NCBI RefSeq assembly: GCF_003248355.1
Contig: NZ_QKWY01000002.1
Location: 62,001-126,000 of the forward strand
Origin: Streptomyces sp. AC1-42W
GTDB taxonomy: Bacteria > Actinomycetota > Actinomycetes > Streptomycetales > Streptomycetaceae
DNA: 64,000 nt
Direction: 5' to 3'
The notes beneath the pieces are model-generated. The model worked only from the letters and a program-made list of their open reading frames with translations, searched no databases and was not told where the DNA came from. Made by a program: the position numbers and the translations under genes. Positions 50,439-58,789 of this stretch are shown one piece after another. Every line of letters starts with the position of its first letter. Position 1 is the first letter of the stretch.

Positions 50439-52675
50439 GCCCACCGCCCCACCGCCCCCGCCACCTGGACCCGCGAGGTGCAGCCGAGGCGCCGCATCAC
50501 CTGGCGGACGTGGTTGACGACCGTCCACTCGGAGATGTCGAGCCGGGCCGCGATGTGCCGGTTGGTCAGCCCCTCCGCGACCAGGAGCGCCACCTGCGCC
50601 TGGCGGGGCGTCAGCGACCGGTCTTCGGCGGCCGCGCCGGCCACCGGGCTCCGCGACGGCCCGGGCGAGGACAGCGCCTCGGCCACCGCCGTCGCGGGGG
50701 ACATCCGCGCCCCCTCCGCCCAGGCGGTCGCGAAATCGGGCCAGTCCAGCCGGGCGCCCAGCTCCGTACGGGCCCGCTCGGCCTGCGAGCGCCACTCCTG
50801 CGGGACCTCGGCGCCGGTCCGCCTGCGCAGCACGTCGGCCGCCGCGAGCAGCCGCACCGCGCGCGGGCGCTGCGCGGGCCGGGTGCGGAGCAGCAGCAGC
50901 GCGGACTCCTCCAGCGCGCCGGGGAGTTCGGTGCGTTCGTCGATCGCCTCGTACAGCCGCAGCGCCTCCCGCAGCGCGGTTCCGGCCGGCTCCGGCTCGT
51001 CGCCCTCCAGGTCCAGCGCGGCCAGGGCCCGCAGTGCCCCGGCGAGCCCGCGCCCGTCGCGGCTGCGGCGGAAGGTCTCCTCGGCCGCGGCCAGCAGGGC
51101 GCGTCCCTTGCGCCGGTCGCCCTCGGCGCACAGGGCGGCGGCGAGCGCGACGGCCGCCTCGGCGGTGCCGCCGGTGACGCCCATCGTGGACAGCGCGCTG
51201 TGTGCGGTGACCAGGACGCTGCGGGCCGCCGTCGCGTCGCCGGTGCGCAGCAGGGCGGTGCCGAGCCGGAGCGAGGCGAGGGCGTTCTGCCGCCGGTCGC
51301 CCACGCCCTTGCCGAGCGCGAGGGCCCGCCGGTGGCGGCGTACGGCCTCCTGCGGGTCGCCCAGGGCGAGCGCGAACACGCCGGACAGGTCGGTGAGCCG
51401 GGCCCGCGGCGCCTCCGGGAGCGGCCCGGCGTCGGCGACCGTGTCGCACCACTCCAGGCCCTCGCGCAGCCGGCCCTGCGCCAGCCACGGCAGGTGGCAG
51501 CCGAGCACCAGGGCCGCCGCGGCCTCGGCGTCGCCGCGCCCGTGCAGCTGCCGCAGGGCCGCGAGGACGTTGGGCGCCTCGGCCGCCGCCTCCCGCAGCA
51601 GCCGGTCCTGGCCGGTGCCGCCGAGCCCCGGCAGGGCCGCCGCCGCCATCCGCCGGTAGCGCTCCGCGTGCGCGTCAGCCGCCTCCGCCCCACGGGCACG
51701 GGCGTGGGACCGTACGGGTTCGGGCACCGCGAGGCGCAGTTCGCCGCGCTCCTCGCCGACCGCGGTGAGCAGCCCCCGGTCGAGCAGCGCGTCCATGCCG
51801 TCCTCGTCGTCGAGCCCGGCGGCGGCCGTGCCGAAGCCGGGCTCGTACACGGCGAGCCGCTCCAGCAGGGCCAGGGCCGCCGGGTCCAGGCCGCGGCAGC
51901 TCCACTCGGCGAGCGCGGCGAGCGAGCGGTGCCGGGCGGGCGCGTTGACCGGGCCGCCCGCCAGGACGGTGGTCCGGCCGCGCAGCCGGGCCGCGAGGAG
52001 ATGCGGCGGCAGCAACCGCAGGCGTAGGGCGGCCAGTTCCAGGGCGAGCGGAAGGCCGTCGAGCAGGGTGCAGATCTCCGCCACGGCCGCCGCGTTCTCC
52101 GGGGTCAGCGCGAACGACGGGTCGGCGTCCCGGGCGCGCCGCGTGAACAGCGCCACGGATGCCACGGACGCCACGGTGTGCGGGCTCCCGCCGTCGCCGC
52201 CGCTCCCGTCGCCGTACTTGTCGCCGTACTCGTCGCCGGGGACGGGCAGCGGTCCGAGGGGCAGCAGCTGCTCCCCGTACACCCCGAGCGGTTCCACGCC
52301 GGTGGCCAGCACCACCACGCCCGGCTCCCCGGCCAGCGCCACGACCGCCTCGGCCGCCGGCCCCCGCGCCTCGTGGTCGCAGCCGTCGAGCAGCAGCAGG
52401 ACCCGGCGCCCGGCCGCGTCCTCGGGAGCCGCCGCCACCACGGTCTCGCGCAGCCCCGCCAGGGCCTGCGGCGCCGCCGCGTCGACCGTCACCACGCGGG
52501 CGAACGCGTCGCCCGGTTCGCGTACCGCCTCGCCGGCCAGGCGGGTCTTGCCGACGCCCGCGCGGCCGGTGAGGGTGATCAGCCGTACGCCGGGCGAGCG
52601 CAGGCGCTCCCGCAGGGCGGCCGTCTCGCTCTCCCTGCCGATCAGCCCCGTGTCCGGGCCGCCTGTCACCGACAT
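50435..52675 (-). CDS. NB-ARC/TPR regulator with C-terminal LuxR HTH
   Basis: A 746-aa regulator. An NTPase domain comes first (Walker A LTGRAGVGKTRLAG, then LLLLDGCDHE), then a large helical repeat region, then a LuxR/GerE HTH at about residues 675-740 (LTPRQAQVALLVAEGLTNRHIAARLDISEWTVVNHV). Unlike the LAL at 44887 it begins like an AfsR-type NB-ARC ATPase without the SARP DNA-binding domain. It starts 10 bases inside the SARP gene's end and overlaps the AMP-ligase-like start, so the three genes form a compact leftward operon. The longer open frame to 56197 is ignored because it runs antisense or out of frame through the SARP and AfsA-like genes. Confidence 0.88.
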   Translation of the reverse strand: MSVTGGPDTGLIGRESETAALRERLRSPGVRLITLTGRAGVGKTRLAGEAVREPGDAFARVVTVDAAAPQALAGLRETVVAAAPEDAAGRRVLLLLDGCDHEARGPAAEAVVALAGEPGVVVLATGVEPLGVYGEQLLPLGPLPVPGDEYGDKYGDGSGGDGGSPHTVASVASVALFTRRARDADPSFALTPENAAAVAEICTLLDGLPLALELAALRLRLLPPHLLAARLRGRTTVLAGGPVNAPARHRSLAALAEWSCRGLDPAALALLERLAVYEPGFGTAAAGLDDEDGMDALLDRGLLTAVGEERGELRLAVPEPVRSHARARGAEAADAHAERYRRMAAAALPGLGGTGQDRLLREAAAEAPNVLAALRQLHGRGDAEAAAALVLGCHLPWLAQGRLREGLEWCDTVADAGPLPEAPRARLTDLSGVFALALGDPQEAVRRHRRALALGKGVGDRRQNALASLRLGTALLRTGDATAARSVLVTAHSALSTMGVTGGTAEAAVALAAALCAEGDRRKGRALLAAAEETFRRSRDGRGLAGALRALAALDLEGDEPEPAGTALREALRLYEAIDERTELPGALEESALLLLRTRPAQRPRAVRLLAAADVLRRRTGAEVPQEWRSQAERARTELGARLDWPDFATAWAEGARMSPATAVAEALSSPGPSRSPVAGAAAEDRSLTPRQAQVALLVAEGLTNRHIAARLDISEWTVVNHVRQVMRRLGCTSRVQVAGAVGRWA

Positions 52676-55110
52676 GGTTCCCCCACCCTGCGCGGCGCCC
52701 CGGCGAACGGGCCGCCCTGATGAATCCGCCAGAGCCCCGGCCGCACTTCCACGGCCGCGAACCCGGCGCCCGCGCCGGTGTCCAGGGCCCGCAGCGAGCG
52801 CCGCGCGTACATCCGCAGCGCGGGCTCGTCCAGCGCGTCGGCCAGCGTCAGACAGGTGCCGAACCAGTTCCGGGCCGCCTCCGGGCCCTCCTGGGCCAGC
52901 GCCACCAGCGCCCGCACCCGTGCCGCGTCGAAGCGGGCCCGGGTGGCGGCGGGCGCGTCGAGCACCGGCCCCAGCAGCTGTGCCGCCTCGTCCGTCGCGC
53001 CGCCGTCCAGCAGGAGTTCGGCCAGGCCCACCAGCGCCTGGCCCGTCTCCTCCGCGTCCCCGCAGCCGCGGGCCCGCTCCAGTGCCCGCCCGAGCAGGGT
53101 GCGGGCGCGGGCGAAGCGCCGGTAGCGCCAGGCGAGTTCGGCGAGCCGTCGCAGCATCCGCGCCTCGGCCGGCCGGTCCGCGCACCGCCGCGCCGCGTCC
53201 AGGGCCAGCGCGTAGGACGCCTCCTCGGCGACCGCGTCCGGCCGCGCGCACCGGGCGAGGCCGTCCGTCAGCCGTACGGTCAGCTCCCACAGGCCCGCGT
53301 CGTAGGCGGTCCGGGCCAGCCGGGCCGGGGCCGCCGGGTCCGGGCCGGCCGTGCGCCGGGGATCGGCCGCGTCCTGGGCGTACGCCAGGCAGACGCGGCG
53401 CACGGCGGCCCGGACGGTCTGCGGGTCCTCCTCGTCGGCCAGCCGTTCGGCGGCGAGCAGCCGCAGCAGCTCCGGCAGCCGCCACGCGTCCCGGTCCGCC
53501 TCCACCAGCCGGTCGTCGGCGAGGGTGTCGAGGGCGGCGAGCGCCCGCGCCGTGCCGGTGCCGAGGGCGGCGGCGGCCCGCTCCGCGTCGAAGGGGCCGG
53601 GTGGCAGCAGGGACAGCAGCCGGAAGTGGCGGCGCCGTTCGTCGTCGCAGTCCTCGTACGCCGCGCGCAGCCGGGCCCGTACGTCCAGGTCGCCGCAGCG
53701 CAGCGCGTCGAGCCGGCCCTCCTCGGCGCGCAGCCGGGTCAGGAGCGTGGCGGGCGTCCAGTGCGGCCGGGCGGCGAGCTGCGCGGCGGCGGCCCGCACG
53801 GCGAGCGGCAGCCGCCCGCACAGCGCGGCGATCTCCTCGGCCTCCTGGGCGCGGAGCGCATCCTCCCGGTGGTCCCCGTCCGCGTCGTGCGCGCCGAACA
53901 GCCGGGCCAGCCCGCGGGTCTCCTCCGGCCGCCACGGCCCCAGGAGCACCGTGCGCAGGCCCGGCAGACCGGCCGGGACGCGGCGGGCGGTGAGCAGCAG
54001 CGTGCAGCCGAGCGGCAGCAGCGGCTGTACGTCGGCCTCGGCGGCCACCCCGTCCACGACCAGGAGCGTTCCGGGGGCGGGGCACGGGAGCCGCCCTGCG
54101 GCGCGCACGTCCAGCAGGCGCGGCCCGCCGGGGTACGCGTCGGCGGCCCGGTGCGCGGCCTCGACGGCCAGCGCGGTCTTGCCGACGCCGGGCATGCCCG
54201 TCACGGCGATCACCTCGCCCCCGCCGCCGGAGGCCGCCGCCCGCAGCAGCCGGTCGAGCGTGGCGAGTTCGCCGGTGCGCCCGGCGAAGGACGGGTCGGG
54301 GCGGGGCAGCGCGCGGTCGGCTCCCCGCGTGGTGCGCGCGTCCGGTGCGGGGCGGGCCAGCTCCCGGTCGCCGGCCAGGATGAGCCGCTGGAGCCGGCGC
54401 GACTCGGGGCCCGGCTCGATGCCCAGTTCGTCCACCAGGGTCTGCCGCAGCAGCGTGAAGACCCGCAGCGCCTCGGCCTGCCGCCCGCACCGGTACAGCG
54501 CCACCATGAGATGCGTGTGGAACTCCTCGCGCAGCGGGTACTCCGCCGCCAGCTCGTGGAGTTCGGGGACGAGTTCGCGGTGCATGCCGAGGTGCAGCTC
54601 GGCCCGGACCCGCTCGTCGAGCGCCGTGGTGCGGGCCTCGTCCATGCGGACGGCGGCGCCTTCGAGCAGCGGCCCGTGCGGGATGTCGGAGAGCAGCGGG
54701 CCCCGCCACAGCGCGAGCGCCCGGCGCTGGAAGTCGGCGGCGGCCGCGAAGTCGCCCTCGCGCAGGGCCCGGTGGCCGCGCCGGGACAGCGCGAGGAAGG
54801 CGGTGCTGTCGAGTTCGTCCGGGGTGACCCGCGCCAGATAGCCGGGGCGCCGGGTGACCAGCATGGCGCGGCCGTGGTGCGGGTCGGCGGTGCCCAGGGC
54901 CTTGCGCAGATGCGACACGTACACCTGGAGGGTCGTGGCGGCGGTGCGCGGCGGGGATTCGGGCCACAGCTCGTCGATGAGGCTGTCCACCGACACGACC
55001 TCGTTGGCGCGGACCAACAGCGTGCCGAGGACGCCCCGGAGCTTGGCCGCCGCCGGAGCGCCGCCGCTGACCTCCAGCGGGCCCAGGATGCCGAATCGCA
55101 CCTCGCCCAT
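52666..55110 (-). CDS. AfsR-type SARP transcriptional regulator
   Basis: An 814-aa Streptomyces antibiotic regulatory protein. The OmpR-like winged helix (residues about 1-95: FGILGPLEV, RANEVVSVDSLIDELWPESPP, LQVYVSHLRKAL) is followed by a BTAD domain (about 100-245). An NB-ARC ATPase starts near residue 300 (VTGMPGVGKTALAVEAA), with TPR-like repeats at the C-terminus. SARPs activate polyketide operons from direct heptamer repeats. The gene lies 3 bp after the AfsA-like gene in the same direction, so signal synthesis and activator may be co-expressed. Confidence 0.93.
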   Translation of the reverse strand: MGEVRFGILGPLEVSGGAPAAAKLRGVLGTLLVRANEVVSVDSLIDELWPESPPRTAATTLQVYVSHLRKALGTADPHHGRAMLVTRRPGYLARVTPDELDSTAFLALSRRGHRALREGDFAAAADFQRRALALWRGPLLSDIPHGPLLEGAAVRMDEARTTALDERVRAELHLGMHRELVPELHELAAEYPLREEFHTHLMVALYRCGRQAEALRVFTLLRQTLVDELGIEPGPESRRLQRLILAGDRELARPAPDARTTRGADRALPRPDPSFAGRTGELATLDRLLRAAASGGGGEVIAVTGMPGVGKTALAVEAAHRAADAYPGGPRLLDVRAAGRLPCPAPGTLLVVDGVAAEADVQPLLPLGCTLLLTARRVPAGLPGLRTVLLGPWRPEETRGLARLFGAHDADGDHREDALRAQEAEEIAALCGRLPLAVRAAAAQLAARPHWTPATLLTRLRAEEGRLDALRCGDLDVRARLRAAYEDCDDERRRHFRLLSLLPPGPFDAERAAAALGTGTARALAALDTLADDRLVEADRDAWRLPELLRLLAAERLADEEDPQTVRAAVRRVCLAYAQDAADPRRTAGPDPAAPARLARTAYDAGLWELTVRLTDGLARCARPDAVAEEASYALALDAARRCADRPAEARMLRRLAELAWRYRRFARARTLLGRALERARGCGDAEETGQALVGLAELLLDGGATDEAAQLLGPVLDAPAATRARFDAARVRALVALAQEGPEAARNWFGTCLTLADALDEPALRMYARRSLRALDTGAGAGFAAVEVRPGLWRIHQGGPFAGAPRRVGEPCR

Positions 55111-55113
55111 CGC

Positions 55114-56145
55114 TCAGTAGTCCTGGATCACGCAGGTGCGGGCCTCGGCGACGGCCCACCGCTGCTGGGTCAGGGTCAGGGTCACCGGTACCGAGGGACG
55201 CCCCTCCGGGTCCCGGTCCAGCGGGCCGGCCACCGCCACGCAGCGCAGCGGCAGCGCGCGTTCCGCCTGCCCCCGGAAGTGCACCTGGCAGGCGCCCAGG
55301 GTGCTGCGCGCCGGGTTCAGGCCGTGCGCCCGGCCGGTGGCGAGCAGCGAGCACTGGCGCAGCGCCTCCAGCAGGTGCAGCCCGGAGAACTGCCCCTCCT
55401 GGCGCCCGTCCGTGACATCGAAGACCGGGCTCACCGGGGCGGACAGCACCCAGCTGCTGATCCGGCCGCGCGAGGCGTCCACGGGCTCGCTGATCACCAC
55501 GTTCTCCCCGGCGCACCGGCTCACCTCGGCCGCGGCGGCCGGGCGGGGCGGGCCGTCGGGGACGTCGTTCAGCTCGGGCACGGCGCGCATCGCCTGCCGG
55601 GCGTGCGCGACGTGCTTGCGGTACAGCTTCGGCATCAGGAAGACCATCCCGGCCGACCCGGCGGCGCACGGCCGTCCGTCGATCCGCACGTCCAGATGGA
55701 AGTCCAGGCCGCGCGGCACCTCGGCGACCACGTTGGCGGGCCTGGCCCTGAGCCGGGTCTCCATCACCACGCCCGCGCCGGCCGGGCCCGTGCGCCAGGC
55801 GGAGAGGTCGGTCAGGTCCAGCGAGAAGCGGTAGAAGAGGCCGGGACGGTCCTCGGGCACGCCGAAGTAGCGGTGGCCGACGAGTTCGCCGACGTCCCGC
55901 ACGCCCGTGGTGGCGATCTGGAGGTCGTGGAAGCGGCCGGGGCCGTCGTTGAAGAGCGGGTGGGCCACGGGGGTGTCGCCGACGAGCGTGAAGTGCTCCT
56001 CGCCCAGACTCGGCGCGTCCAGACCGTAGTAGGACCGGGCGGCCGGGCGGTGGATCAGGTGCTGGGCGGCCCCCGCGCTCCCCGCGGCCGCTGCCGCCAG
56101 TCCGTGGATGGCGGGAGCCGAGGTCGTGCGGTTGTCGACTGTCAT
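55114..56145 (-). CDS. AfsA-family (A-factor synthase-like) hotdog protein
   Basis: A 343-aa protein with two AfsA-type hotdog halves. The first has AHPLFNDGPGRFHDLQIATT followed by GHRYFGVPED, matching the HxxxYGVP-like signature of AfsA/ScbA. The second has LHLLEALRQCSLLATGRAHG. Such enzymes join a 3-ketoacyl-ACP to dihydroxyacetone phosphate to start gamma-butyrolactone or furan signal synthesis. The GGGGAGGG site is close to the ATG. No butyrolactone receptor (TetR type), butenolide phosphate reductase or phosphatase is in the window. The product may signal to a receptor elsewhere, or the protein may be a paralogue with another role. Confidence 0.8.
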   Translation of the reverse strand: MTVDNRTTSAPAIHGLAAAAAGSAGAAQHLIHRPAARSYYGLDAPSLGEEHFTLVGDTPVAHPLFNDGPGRFHDLQIATTGVRDVGELVGHRYFGVPEDRPGLFYRFSLDLTDLSAWRTGPAGAGVVMETRLRARPANVVAEVPRGLDFHLDVRIDGRPCAAGSAGMVFLMPKLYRKHVAHARQAMRAVPELNDVPDGPPRPAAAAEVSRCAGENVVISEPVDASRGRISSWVLSAPVSPVFDVTDGRQEGQFSGLHLLEALRQCSLLATGRAHGLNPARSTLGACQVHFRGQAERALPLRCVAVAGPLDRDPEGRPSVPVTLTLTQQRWAVAEARTCVIQDY

Positions 56146-56270
56146 GTCCCTCCCCTTCTCTCGGCACATGGTGGAGCCGCCGGCAGGACCCGGCCACCCG
56201 TCCCCGGTGGCCACAAAATGCATGGCAGGAAGGTGCGCACGGGCGGCGGCGCCGGGCCCGGACCGGCTCA

Positions 56271-56284
56271 GCCGCTTAAGCGGC
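56271..56284. promoter_or_regulatory. 14-bp perfect palindrome in divergent promoter
   Basis: GCCGCTTAAGCGGC lies in the 229-bp gap between the divergent AfsA-like and MFS genes. Position and symmetry suggest an operator controlling one or both. Confidence 0.5.
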
Positions 56285-56320
56285 GTCCATGGCGCATCGG
56301 TGATGCTGTGCCCGACTGCT

Positions 56321-56360
56321 CCGCCGAGGGACCTCCCCCGTTCCCTCGGCGGGGCTTTTC
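56321..56360 (+). promoter_or_regulatory. Attenuator-like hairpin in MFS gene leader
   Basis: An 11-bp perfect stem CCGCCGAGGGA / TCCCTCGGCGG with a 10-nt loop is followed by GGGCTTTTC. It ends directly before the ribosome site GAGGAGG (56361-56367) of the MFS gene. Inside the leader of a gene, such a terminator-like structure could act as transcription attenuation. Confidence 0.5.
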
Positions 56361-56374
56361 GAGGAGGCACCGCG

Positions 56375-57757
56375 ATGGCCATCACCGACACCGGCGGCGA
56401 CCGTTCCGCCCCGCCCGTTTCCGCGCCCGCGCGCGCCGGGGGGCCCACCCGCCGGGTGCGGTTCGGCTATGCCTCGGGTTCGCTGGTCACGGGCACGTTC
56501 ACCACGCTGCCGGGTCTTCTGCTGCTGCCGTACCTCACCGACACGCTCGGCGTCGGCGCCGCGCTGGCCGGCGCGGTCGTCTTCCTGCCGAAGGCGTGGG
56601 ACGTCGTCCTCAACCCGTTCGTGGGCCGCGCCAGCGACCGTACGCGGACCCGCTGGGGCTCCCGGCGCCCGTACGTGCTGGGGGCCGGGCTCGTCATGGC
56701 GCTCGGTTTCGCGCTGACCTTCGCGGGCCCGCTGCCCGGCACGGCCGGTGCCTGGTTCACCGCCGCCGGCTATCTCCTCACCGCGACGGCCTTCGCCTTC
56801 TTCCAGGTCCCGTACGCCGCGATGCCCGCCGAACTCGCGGACCGCGAGGAGGACCGGCTGCGCCTGGTCGCGGGCCGGGTCGCGGTCATCGGCGTGGCGG
56901 CCCTGGCGACGGGGGCCGCCGCCCCCGCCCTGGTGGACGCGGGCGGCGGCGGTCTGCCGGGTCACCGCTGGGCGGGCGTGTTCGGCGCGGTCGTGGTGGG
57001 CATCGGCGCGCTGTGGGTGTTCGCCGGAACGGCCGGTGCGCGGGAGGGCGGCGCCCGTACGGCGAAGCGCGCCGCCCAGCCCTCCCCGCGCGCGCAGTTC
57101 GCCGCCGCCCGCGCCAATCCGCCCTTCATGGCTCTGCTGCGCTGTGTGGTGCTCCAGTCCGTCGCGACCGGGGTGCTGCTCGCGGGCGCCCCGTACTTCG
57201 CCGACCATGTGCTGCACGACTCCGCCGGGGTCGGCCCGCTCGTGGCGGCGTTCGTCGCGCCGAACCTGCTGACCATGCCGCTGTGGTCCCGGCTGCGCGG
57301 ACCGCGGGGCTACGCCCTGGCCACCGCCCTGTTCACGGCGGGCTGCCTGCTCTTCCTGGCCTCGCCGCTGCTGCCGCAGGGCGCGGTCCTGGTCACGATG
57401 GCCCTGGCGGGCACCGGCCACGCGGGCCAGCTGCTCTTCCTGTACGCGATGCTGCCGGACTGCATCGCCCGCGACACCGCCGACACCGGACGCCGCCAGG
57501 GGGGCGTGCTCTCCGGCGTGTTCTCCACCGCCGAGGGCCTGGGCGTGGCGGCGGGCCCGTTCCTGTACGGCCTGGTCCTCCAGCTCACCGGCTATGTCTC
57601 CTCCGGCACGGGCGACGCCGCCGCGCAGTCCGCCACCGCCCGCGCCGGCATCCTGGCCGGCTTCGGCGCCCTCCCCGCCCTGGCCGCGATCGCGGCGGCC
57701 CTGCTGCTGCGCGCGTACGACCGCCCCTCAAGCACCCCCTACCCACGACACGGGTAG
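56375..57757 (+). CDS. GPH/MFS-2 family transporter
   Basis: A 460-aa membrane protein with about 12 hydrophobic segments, of the glycoside-pentoside-hexuronide (MFS_2) type. It has KAWDVVLNPFVGRASDRTRTRWGSRRPYVL after helix 2, the family's diagnostic loop, and FQVPYAAMPAELADREEDR later. Sugar:cation symport is the family norm, but relatives occur as exporters in biosynthetic clusters. The ATG has GAGGAGG 7 bases upstream. It is divergent from the AfsA-like gene and followed after 56 bp by the HypE-like gene in the same direction. Confidence 0.88.
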   Translation: MAITDTGGDRSAPPVSAPARAGGPTRRVRFGYASGSLVTGTFTTLPGLLLLPYLTDTLGVGAALAGAVVFLPKAWDVVLNPFVGRASDRTRTRWGSRRPYVLGAGLVMALGFALTFAGPLPGTAGAWFTAAGYLLTATAFAFFQVPYAAMPAELADREEDRLRLVAGRVAVIGVAALATGAAAPALVDAGGGGLPGHRWAGVFGAVVVGIGALWVFAGTAGAREGGARTAKRAAQPSPRAQFAAARANPPFMALLRCVVLQSVATGVLLAGAPYFADHVLHDSAGVGPLVAAFVAPNLLTMPLWSRLRGPRGYALATALFTAGCLLFLASPLLPQGAVLVTMALAGTGHAGQLLFLYAMLPDCIARDTADTGRRQGGVLSGVFSTAEGLGVAAGPFLYGLVLQLTGYVSSGTGDAAAQSATARAGILAGFGALPALAAIAAALLLRAYDRPSSTPYPRHG

Positions 57758-57813
57758 GCGCGGCCCCGGCGCCCGCAGCATGATGTGCAGGGTCGTGACG
57801 CACGCATCGGGGG

Positions 57814-58779
57814 GTGGCTTTCGTGACGTACACACGGGACCGGTACACCGCGCAGGTCGGCTTCGGGCCGCAGGTGCGTGAGCTGATCGGCCGGGCCCTC
57901 GCCCCGGAGCCCGTCCTGCCGGAGTCCGGGCTCGTCGTGCGCGCCGGTACGTACGTCGTCGACCCGCCGTTCTTCGGCAACGGGGACATCGGCCGGGTCG
58001 CCGTCTGCGGTGCGGTCAACGATCTCGCGGCCACCGGGGCCGACCCCCGCCATCTGGCCCTCGGCATCGTGCTGGAGGCCGGGCTGCCGCTCGGCCTGGT
58101 CCACCGGCTGACCGCCTCGATCCGCGAGGCCGCCGCCGAGGCCGGGGTCGCCGTCACCGCCGTGGACACCCAGATCGTGCGCGCCGGGGAGGCCGACCGG
58201 GTCTATGTCACGGCCACCGCCTTCGGGGAGCGCGCGGGGCCCCCGCTCGGCCCGGACCGCATCCGCCCCGGCGACCGGGTGCTGGTGACCGGGCCGCTCG
58301 GCGACCACGCCGCCCATCTGGTCTCCCTGCGCGACGGCCTCGGCTACGAGCACCACGTGCCCAGCGACTGCGCCCCCCTCACCGGCCTCCTGGGCGAGGT
58401 CCGCGCCGACCTCCACCACGCCCGCCCGGTGGCCGCCGGGGGCCTCGCGGAGGTGCTGCGCCTGAGTGCCGCCGCCTCCGGCCTGACCCTGCGGGTCGAG
58501 GAGGCCGCGCTGCCGGTGCGCTACGAGGCGCGGGTGGCCCTGGCGACACGGGGGCTCGCGCCGCTGGACGCGGCCTGCGCGGGCTGCCTGTGCCTGTTCG
58601 CCCCGGCGGACCGCGCCGATGCGGTGCTCGCCGCCCTCCGCGCCCGCCCCGAAGGCCGTCAGGCGGCCGTGGTCGGCGAGGTGACGGCGGACCTGCCGGG
58701 CGATGTCGAGTACCTCGCCCCGGACGGCCCCCGCGCCCGGACACCGAGCGCGGGGCCGCTCCCGGAGCGCCTCCTCTGA
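57814..58779 (+). CDS. Orphan HypE/AIR-synthase-like protein
   Basis: A 321-aa protein of the PurM/HypE (AIR synthase-related) fold. Features include PPFFGNGDIGRVAVCGAVNDLAATGADP (nucleotide-binding segment), AGEADRVYVTATAFGE, PGDRVLVTGPLGDHA and a C-terminal ATP-grasp-like half. True HypE ends with PRIC, whose Cys carries the thiocyanate; this one ends PERLL without Cys. No hydrogenase genes are near. It may be an ATP-dependent amide or carbamoyl-processing enzyme, but the function is open. GTG start follows a G-run; GTG 57823 is an in-frame alternative. Confidence 0.8.
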   Translation: MAFVTYTRDRYTAQVGFGPQVRELIGRALAPEPVLPESGLVVRAGTYVVDPPFFGNGDIGRVAVCGAVNDLAATGADPRHLALGIVLEAGLPLGLVHRLTASIREAAAEAGVAVTAVDTQIVRAGEADRVYVTATAFGERAGPPLGPDRIRPGDRVLVTGPLGDHAAHLVSLRDGLGYEHHVPSDCAPLTGLLGEVRADLHHARPVAAGGLAEVLRLSAAASGLTLRVEEAALPVRYEARVALATRGLAPLDAACAGCLCLFAPADRADAVLAALRARPEGRQAAVVGEVTADLPGDVEYLAPDGPRARTPSAGPLPERLL

Positions 58780-58789
58780 CAGGCTTCGC

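Noticed and set aside
50435..56197. Single 1920-codon minus-strand ORF joining the regulator region
   Set aside because: Only its C-terminal 746 codons are protein-like. The rest overlaps the SARP and AfsA-like genes in the wrong frame, and an ATG at 52675 explains the real start.
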